This document shows positions 59,322-64,000 of a stretch of DNA of 64,000 nt, one piece after another. The number at the start of each line of letters is the position of its first letter. Within the stretch, counting starts at the first letter, position 1. The position numbers and the translations under genes are program-made. The notes beneath the pieces were generated by a model. It made no database searches and was not told where the DNA came from. It worked only from the letters and a program-made list of their open reading frames with translations. The DNA lies in the NCBI GenBank assembly GCA_016927865.1, contig JAFGLU010000047.1:1-64000 (forward strand), read 5' to 3'. The stretch is from Anaerolineaceae bacterium. GTDB lineage: Bacteria; Chloroflexota; Anaerolineae; Anaerolineales; Anaerolineaceae.

Positions 59322-61310
59322 ATGCCTATTTTTCGCAAGAACGCAACCCCACAACCTGCCCCGCCCCGCTCTCCCGCCGCAAAATGGCTGCGCCGGGCAG
59401 GGCTGCTGCTTCTGGCTCTACTCCTGCTGTGGCTGGGCTTTATCACCTGGCAGGGCGTGGCTCTAATGCAAAATGCCAAAGCTGGTTTAAGCATGGCCCA
59501 ATCCGGCCTGGATGGACTGGACCCGCAACAGGCACTGACCACCCTCGCCCAAACCGAGCAACATCTGGTCAGTCTGCGGGGCGGCCTCACCCCGCTCATG
59601 CCTGTCGTCAACCTGGCCGCCCGTCTGCCCGGCAAAGTTGGCCGTTACGCCTCCCAGGCCGACCCAGGCCTGGATTACGCCATCGAGATGGTCCGTACTG
59701 CCCGGCAAACCCTCCAAGGGCTGCTCCCGGCCTGGGAAACGCTCAACGACCCAAGCACCGGCGATGCGCCTGCTACCTCCCGCCTGACCGCCGCTTTGGT
59801 AGAAGGCAGCGCTTACTTCTACGGTGCGCAAACCTCCCTCGGCCAGGCCGCTGCATTACGCGAGAAGATTGACGGCAGCCTGCTCCCCGAACCGTGGGAC
59901 AGCCGCTACCAGCAACTGGATGAAAACTTTGAGCAATTGGAAGCCGGCCTGGATGCCCTCATCGCCCTGCCCGAGCTAGCCGGAGAGCCGGAAGAACGCA
60001 CTTACCTGCTGGCAGCCATGAACGACGACGAACTGCGCGGCACCGGCGGCTTCATCTCGGGCCTGGGGCTGCTGCGTGTCAAGGATGGTGATATTATTCA
60101 TCTGACGATGGTCGACTCTTACATCCTCGACAACCCCGTAGCCGAATATCCCGAAGCCCCCGGCGCGCTCAAGGAGTTCATGACTCTGGGCATGTGGCTG
60201 CCGCGGGATGCCAACTGGTCTCCCGATTTTCCTCAATCCGCCCGCGACCTACAAAATTTATACACCCTCACCACCGGGCAAGCTGTGGACGGCGTGATTG
60301 CCTTTGACACGCAGGCTGCCAGCCTGTTTGTGGACGTACTTGGGCCGCTGCCCCTTCCAGGTGCTCCGGAGCCGGTCAATGCCTCCATTGTGCAAGCCTG
60401 GATGCGCACCGCCTGGGGGCCTGAAGCTGGTGAAGACATGACGAACGATTGGTGGCTGGGACGCAAGGACTTCATGCTGGACCTGGCCCAGGCAGCAGTC
60501 GATCGCGTGCAAACCCTCGAAGATCGCCAGTCACTGGTAGACCTGGCCTGGGTCGCCCACGAAACCCTCCAGACCGGGCATCTGTTCCTGTATTTCAACC
60601 ACGATACCGGCCAAGGCGCTTTAGAACGCGCCGGGTTGGACAACGGCGTGCATCCCGGCCCCGGAGACTTCCTCATGATCGTGGACAGCAACATCGGCTT
60701 CAACAAAGTCAACGCCCGGGTCACCTCCCAGGCGACTTACACAGTGGATCTCAGCGACCCCGCCCAACCTAAAGCCTCCCTGGAGGTCACCTACAAGAAC
60801 CCCAGCCAGACACCCGATGGCTGCACCCACCAGGCCGTCTACGGCGAAGATTACGCCGATATGCAGAACCGCTGCTATTGGAATGCCTGGCGGGTGCTGG
60901 CTGCCGGTGGCAGCCGCCTGGAAGATTCCACAGCGCAAACCGTGCCCGCCGAACTGATCCTCAACGGCTCCGGATGGGATGGAATGGTCCGTTCAGAACA
61001 AGGCCCCAACGCTACCGCTCAGTTCTCTGGCATGATGGTCTTGCCCGGTCAGGCCGAACAAACCTACCGTCTCGACTGGAGCCTGCCAACACGGGTCGCA
61101 TACCGCACAGACAACGGCTGGATATATACGCTCAAGCTGCAGAAGCAAGGCAGCGCTGCCGCGCTGCCCGTCACCGTGCAGATCCAGGCCCCGCCCGGCA
61201 CTACCCTCTCTGCCGAGGGCTGGACCGAGCAAGGCGCTGGGCTCTGGCAGTGGCAGGGCACCGTCAACGAACCCCTCAACTTTGAACTTTCTTTTGAGGC
61301 TACGCGTTAA
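59322..61310 (+). CDS. DUF4012 domain-containing protein
   Basis: The 662-aa protein has one membrane helix near the N-terminus (AGLLLLALLLLWLGFITW) and a large external part. DUF4012 is recognised by LLAAMNDDELRGTGGFISGLGLL near residue 225-250 and by VIAFDTQAASLFVDVLGPL. Members are found in Chloroflexota and actinobacteria and are thought to act in envelope assembly, with no biochemistry known. The frame is open from 59259, overlapping the GT2 gene; the ATG at 59322 starts MPIFRKN. It closes the four-gene envelope set. Confidence 0.8.
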   Translation: MPIFRKNATPQPAPPRSPAAKWLRRAGLLLLALLLLWLGFITWQGVALMQNAKAGLSMAQSGLDGLDPQQALTTLAQTEQHLVSLRGGLTPLMPVVNLAARLPGKVGRYASQADPGLDYAIEMVRTARQTLQGLLPAWETLNDPSTGDAPATSRLTAALVEGSAYFYGAQTSLGQAAALREKIDGSLLPEPWDSRYQQLDENFEQLEAGLDALIALPELAGEPEERTYLLAAMNDDELRGTGGFISGLGLLRVKDGDIIHLTMVDSYILDNPVAEYPEAPGALKEFMTLGMWLPRDANWSPDFPQSARDLQNLYTLTTGQAVDGVIAFDTQAASLFVDVLGPLPLPGAPEPVNASIVQAWMRTAWGPEAGEDMTNDWWLGRKDFMLDLAQAAVDRVQTLEDRQSLVDLAWVAHETLQTGHLFLYFNHDTGQGALERAGLDNGVHPGPGDFLMIVDSNIGFNKVNARVTSQATYTVDLSDPAQPKASLEVTYKNPSQTPDGCTHQAVYGEDYADMQNRCYWNAWRVLAAGGSRLEDSTAQTVPAELILNGSGWDGMVRSEQGPNATAQFSGMMVLPGQAEQTYRLDWSLPTRVAYRTDNGWIYTLKLQKQGSAAALPVTVQIQAPPGTTLSAEGWTEQGAGLWQWQGTVNEPLNFELSFEATR

Positions 61311-61326
61311 CAGAGACCGATCCTTA

Positions 61327-61355
61327 TTGACCTCCGTAATCTCTGGTGATAAGAT
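61327..61355 (+). promoter_or_regulatory. Promoter of the ABC transporter operon
   Basis: TTGACC at 61327-61332, 17 bp, and TAAGAT at 61350-61355 form a fair sigma-70 promoter, 75 bp upstream of the ATP-binding protein start. Confidence 0.6.
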
Positions 61356-61430
61356 CATCTTAATATTTCGTGTAACTGAAATAACTCCCTCTTTTTTTTC
61401 CTGAACAACTGAACAGTAAGGAGATCCCTG

Positions 61431-62303
61431 ATGAGCATCATCGAAGTGAATCATCTGACCAAATATTATGGAAAATCCCGCGGAATCGTGGATGTATCCT
61501 TTAATGTAGAAGAAGGTGAGATTTTTGGCTTCATCGGCCCCAACGGGGCAGGGAAATCAACCACCATACGTCTATTCCTGTCCTTAATCTTCCCTACCGA
61601 TGGAGACGCAAAAGTTTTTGGTAAGGATTGCATCCAATTTGGACCGGAGCTTCGGCAGGAGATTGGCTACTTGCCCTCAGAAGTCTTCTATTACGAGGGC
61701 ATGAAGGTCCTTGACCTGCTTAAATACTCGGCGAGCTTTTTCAAGAAAGACTGCACCAAGCGTCTGCACGACCTTGCCGAGCTGATGGAATTAGATCTAA
61801 ACAGAAGGATCAGTGACCTCTCTTATGGGAACAGGAAAAAAGTAGGCATCGTGCAGGGGTTATTGCATCAGCCAAAGCTGATTATTCTGGACGAGCCAAC
61901 AGCCGGTCTTGATCCCTTGATGCAACACAAATTCTTCAACCTGATCCGTGAAGAGAACAAGCGCGGCGCGACCATCTTCTTCTCATCCCACATCTTGGGC
62001 GAAGTGCAACGGATGTGTAATCGCGTGGCGATCATCAAGGAAGGCAGCATCACCGAAATTAAGGATATGAAGACTCTGCAAAAAGATCAGTACAAGAAAA
62101 TCCGGGTAACGGCAGATGGGCTGGACGATGATATTTTCCAGGTGGAAGGGGTCAGTGAGATAGAAAGAGAAAATGGCACAGTGAGTTTCTTTTTTAAGGG
62201 TGATATCAATACGATCACCGGGTTGGTCAGCAAGGAAACGCTTTCCGATTTAACCATCGAAGACCTCACCCTCGAAGAGATTTTCATGCACTATTACGAA
62301 TAG
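61431..62303 (+). CDS. ABC transporter ATP-binding protein
   Basis: The 290-aa ATPase has Walker A GPNGAGKST near residues 37-45, signature LSYGNRKKVG near 128, Walker B LIILDEPTAGLDPL near 147, and the switch His in FFSSHILGE. It is a DrrA/CcmA-type subunit, commonly driving export of small molecules. AAGGAGATCC precedes the ATG. It is followed by two permeases, 9 and 12 bp downstream. Confidence 0.92.
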   Translation: MSIIEVNHLTKYYGKSRGIVDVSFNVEEGEIFGFIGPNGAGKSTTIRLFLSLIFPTDGDAKVFGKDCIQFGPELRQEIGYLPSEVFYYEGMKVLDLLKYSASFFKKDCTKRLHDLAELMELDLNRRISDLSYGNRKKVGIVQGLLHQPKLIILDEPTAGLDPLMQHKFFNLIREENKRGATIFFSSHILGEVQRMCNRVAIIKEGSITEIKDMKTLQKDQYKKIRVTADGLDDDIFQVEGVSEIERENGTVSFFFKGDINTITGLVSKETLSDLTIEDLTLEEIFMHYYE

Positions 62304-62312
62304 GCAGCGAAA

Positions 62313-63116
62313 ATGAACATCTACATGCATGAAATCAAAGCAAAACTTCAATCTATTCTGATCTGGTCGGGATCGTTGTGCGTCTTGATCCTGGTCTTCT
62401 TATCGATGTTCCAGGTGTTTTCAGCCGAAACGGCTATGGTCACCGAGTTGATGGCCAGCTTTCCCGAAGAACTACTCATCGCCTTCGGGATGACAGACAT
62501 GGATTGGTCAACCATCTTGGGATTCTACGGGCTCGTCTTCACCTTCGTTCAGATCTGCCTCGCAGTTCAAGCCGCGAATTATGGAGTAGGCTTGGTGTCG
62601 ATCGAGGAAACCGAATGGACGGCTGATTTTCTGCTTTCCAAGCCCGTCGGGCGCGTGCAGATTTTAACCAGCAAACTACTAGCAGCCGTCACCAGCCTGG
62701 CCATCACGCAAGCGGTTGTTTGGGCCAGTAGTTTCCTGTTCCTCAACATCTTCCGCGAAGGGCAGGAACTTGATGCAAAAACAGTCGTTGTACTTCTCCT
62801 GAGCATGATCGTTTTCCAGTTGTTCTTCCTCACGGTTGGACTCGCTATTTCGTTGTTGGTGAAGCGTGTGCGGAACGTCCTTCCCTATTCCATGGCGCTG
62901 GTATTCGGCCTGTACATCCTGAATGCTTTTGGCAGCCTGCTCGGTGAAGAAAGCCTGGAAATCCTATCGCCCTTCAAGCACTTTGCCCCCAGTGCCATCA
63001 TCAAGCACGCAGCCTGGGATTGGCCTTTGATGATGATAAGCGTAGCCCTGACCATCATATCGGTGATCGCAAGCTACATGCTCTATGCGCGCCGGAACAT
63101 CTCCTCGGCGGTATAA
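62313..63116 (+). CDS. ABC-2 type transporter permease
   Basis: The 267-aa protein has six membrane segments in the ABC-2 arrangement: SILIWSGSLCVLILVFLSMFQ, then LGFYGLVFTFVQICLAVQAANYG and VVVLLLSMIVFQLFFL, ending in a C-terminal helix. EETEWTADFLLSKPVGR is the ABC-2 family's cytoplasmic loop motif. It is the first of two homologous permeases (the other is 63129-63923). The substrate is unknown. Confidence 0.85.
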   Translation: MNIYMHEIKAKLQSILIWSGSLCVLILVFLSMFQVFSAETAMVTELMASFPEELLIAFGMTDMDWSTILGFYGLVFTFVQICLAVQAANYGVGLVSIEETEWTADFLLSKPVGRVQILTSKLLAAVTSLAITQAVVWASSFLFLNIFREGQELDAKTVVVLLLSMIVFQLFFLTVGLAISLLVKRVRNVLPYSMALVFGLYILNAFGSLLGEESLEILSPFKHFAPSAIIKHAAWDWPLMMISVALTIISVIASYMLYARRNISSAV

Positions 63117-63128
63117 GGAGAAGAAACC

Positions 63129-63923
63129 ATGAATATCATCCTAAGAGAACTGCGCGCCAACTTAAAATCTCTGCTCATCTGGAGCGGGATCGTTATCCTT
63201 TTCAGCCTGGTAGGTTTTTCAAAATTTTCGGCATTCTACGGAAATCCAGAACTCCTGAGCATCCTGGATAGCATGCCGGCGCCGGTAATCTCCACACTTA
63301 ACATGAATGCCTTCAACTTGACCACCGTGACCGGTTTCTTTGGCATCATGGTCATGTACTTCAGCCTGATTCTTGCCATTGCCGCGGTCATGTGGGGCAG
63401 CGACACCATTTCCAAAGAAGAGCGCGACCGGACCGTTGAGTTTTCCCTGACCTTGCCCGTTACCCGTGGCAGGGTGGTGATTGCCAAAACCGTCGCGGCA
63501 GCAGTCAACTGCATTGCCCTGTTGCTAGTCACGTGGGGCATCACGGTGGTCGGAGCGCAAAACTACCAACCGGACGAACAATTCTATAAGTTTGTTTCTT
63601 TGACCATGCTGGCCTTTCTGTTCTTGCAAATGATCTTCCTGGCACTGGGCATCTTTCTGGGATGCGCCCTGAAACGCCACAAGCTGGCTGGCTCTTTGGC
63701 AATGGGGATCCTGCTGGGAACCTATTTCCTCTCGATCCTCTCCGGCTTAACCAAGGATTTAGAATTTCTGAAATATTTCACCCCTTTCAAGTACTTCGAT
63801 GCAGCATTTTTATTGCGCGAGTCCAGGCTGGAGCTACTTTTCATCCTGTTATCGCTGGGGATCGTTGCTGTTCTTTTAGCCGCCGCGTACGCGAGCTACT
63901 CAAAGCGAGATGTCTACATCTAG
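63129..63923 (+). CDS. ABC-2 type transporter permease
   Basis: The 264-aa protein has the same six-helix plan as its neighbour: SLLIWSGIVILFSLVGFSKF, MVMYFSLILAIAAVMWGSD, VAAAVNCIALLLVTWGITV, and the loop SKEERDRTVEFSLTLPVTRGR. The pair presumably forms a heterodimeric channel with the ATP-binding protein. Loss of an environmental toxin or lipid export is possible; no evidence favours one. AAGGAGAAG precedes the ATG. Confidence 0.85.
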   Translation: MNIILRELRANLKSLLIWSGIVILFSLVGFSKFSAFYGNPELLSILDSMPAPVISTLNMNAFNLTTVTGFFGIMVMYFSLILAIAAVMWGSDTISKEERDRTVEFSLTLPVTRGRVVIAKTVAAAVNCIALLLVTWGITVVGAQNYQPDEQFYKFVSLTMLAFLFLQMIFLALGIFLGCALKRHKLAGSLAMGILLGTYFLSILSGLTKDLEFLKYFTPFKYFDAAFLLRESRLELLFILLSLGIVAVLLAAAYASYSKRDVYI

Positions 63924-63966
63924 TAATTTGCCAAACCCAGACTAATCTCCATAATTACGAAATACT

Positions 63967-64000
63967 GGGTGTTTTGCCAGCCTCACCACGCAAAACACCC
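63967..64000. repeat. Inverted repeat at the window end
   Basis: GGGTGTTTTG (63967-63976) and CAAAACACCC (63991-64000) are perfectly complementary with a 14-base loop, 43 bases after the last stop. The window ends exactly at the right arm, so further arms or a T-run cannot be seen. Confidence 0.5.

Noticed and set aside
1-64000. CRISPR array, prophage, integron or tRNA genes
   Set aside because: No regularly spaced direct repeats, phage structural genes, integrase or cloverleaf sequences were found on reading the intergenic regions.

Overview
The window reads as a chromosome segment of an Anaerolineae-like member of the Chloroflexota. This is inferred from gene content, not from a marker phylogeny. 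The indicators are secreted proteins ending in a short FLPL-type tail, DUF4012 and DUF2723 envelope proteins, a SWIM/DUF5691/MoxR/DUF5682/VWA cassette, DUF5682 and CotH proteins, moderate-to-high GC, and gene pairs that often overlap by ATGA. There is no rRNA, recognisable tRNA, CRISPR array, phage module or transposase gene. The only mobile-looking DNA is small and non-coding.

Layout. 1-6.1 kb: the 3' end of a secreted repeat protein, a 6PGDH-like dehydrogenase, a GH38 alpha-mannosidase, and a two-gene secreted lipoprotein/small-protein operon behind a palindromic leader. 6.4-10 kb: a DoxX-like membrane protein, a 214-bp MITE with 9-bp target duplication, a MetV/MetF-type methylenetetrahydrofolate reductase and an APH-fold kinase. 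10.1-16.1 kb: a DUF485/ActP-type acetate symporter pair followed after 2 bp by a 1238-aa protein with PHP, Cache, PAS, CBS and DUF294 nucleotidyltransferase regions. 16.4-20.2 kb: a CotH-type lipoprotein kinase, an unknown 153-aa protein and a GH13 enzyme.

20.2-24.6 kb (minus strand): a MoxR/DUF58/DUF4129 operon. 24.8-28.7 kb: an MFS transporter and a GH2 beta-mannosidase. 28.8-37.5 kb (minus strand): a VWA/DUF5682/AAA/DUF5691/SWIM cassette with its own promoter, then a pRiA4b ORF-3-like gene. 37.8-45.6 kb: an FMN reductase, a DinB-like protein, gltX, an SDR, an OhrR-type regulator operon (DoxX-like, MarR, MFS, hydrolase) and a Rieske oxygenase. 45.6-52.1 kb (minus strand): a PH-like protein, an alpha-solenoid protein resembling a STAND C-terminus, a DUF299 (PPSR) regulator and an ECF sigma factor with a membrane anti-sigma-like partner. 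52.2-64 kb: a KimA-like permease with two USP domains, an aldo/keto reductase, a four-gene envelope glycosylation set (DUF2723, LPG-synthase-TM-like, GT2, DUF4012) and a three-gene ABC-2 exporter.

The most unusual items are the PHP-Cache-PAS-CBS-DUF294 fusion tied to an acetate symporter and the 8-kb SWIM/MoxR/VWA cassette. A family of roughly 109-118-bp intergenic palindromes also stands out. All copies centre on GCTTCGC, three begin within two bases of a stop codon, and one has an 8-bp flanking repeat that contains the stop codon. Several start regions also carry inverted repeats that could control expression, at 18.1, 41.5, 49.6 and 55.8 kb.
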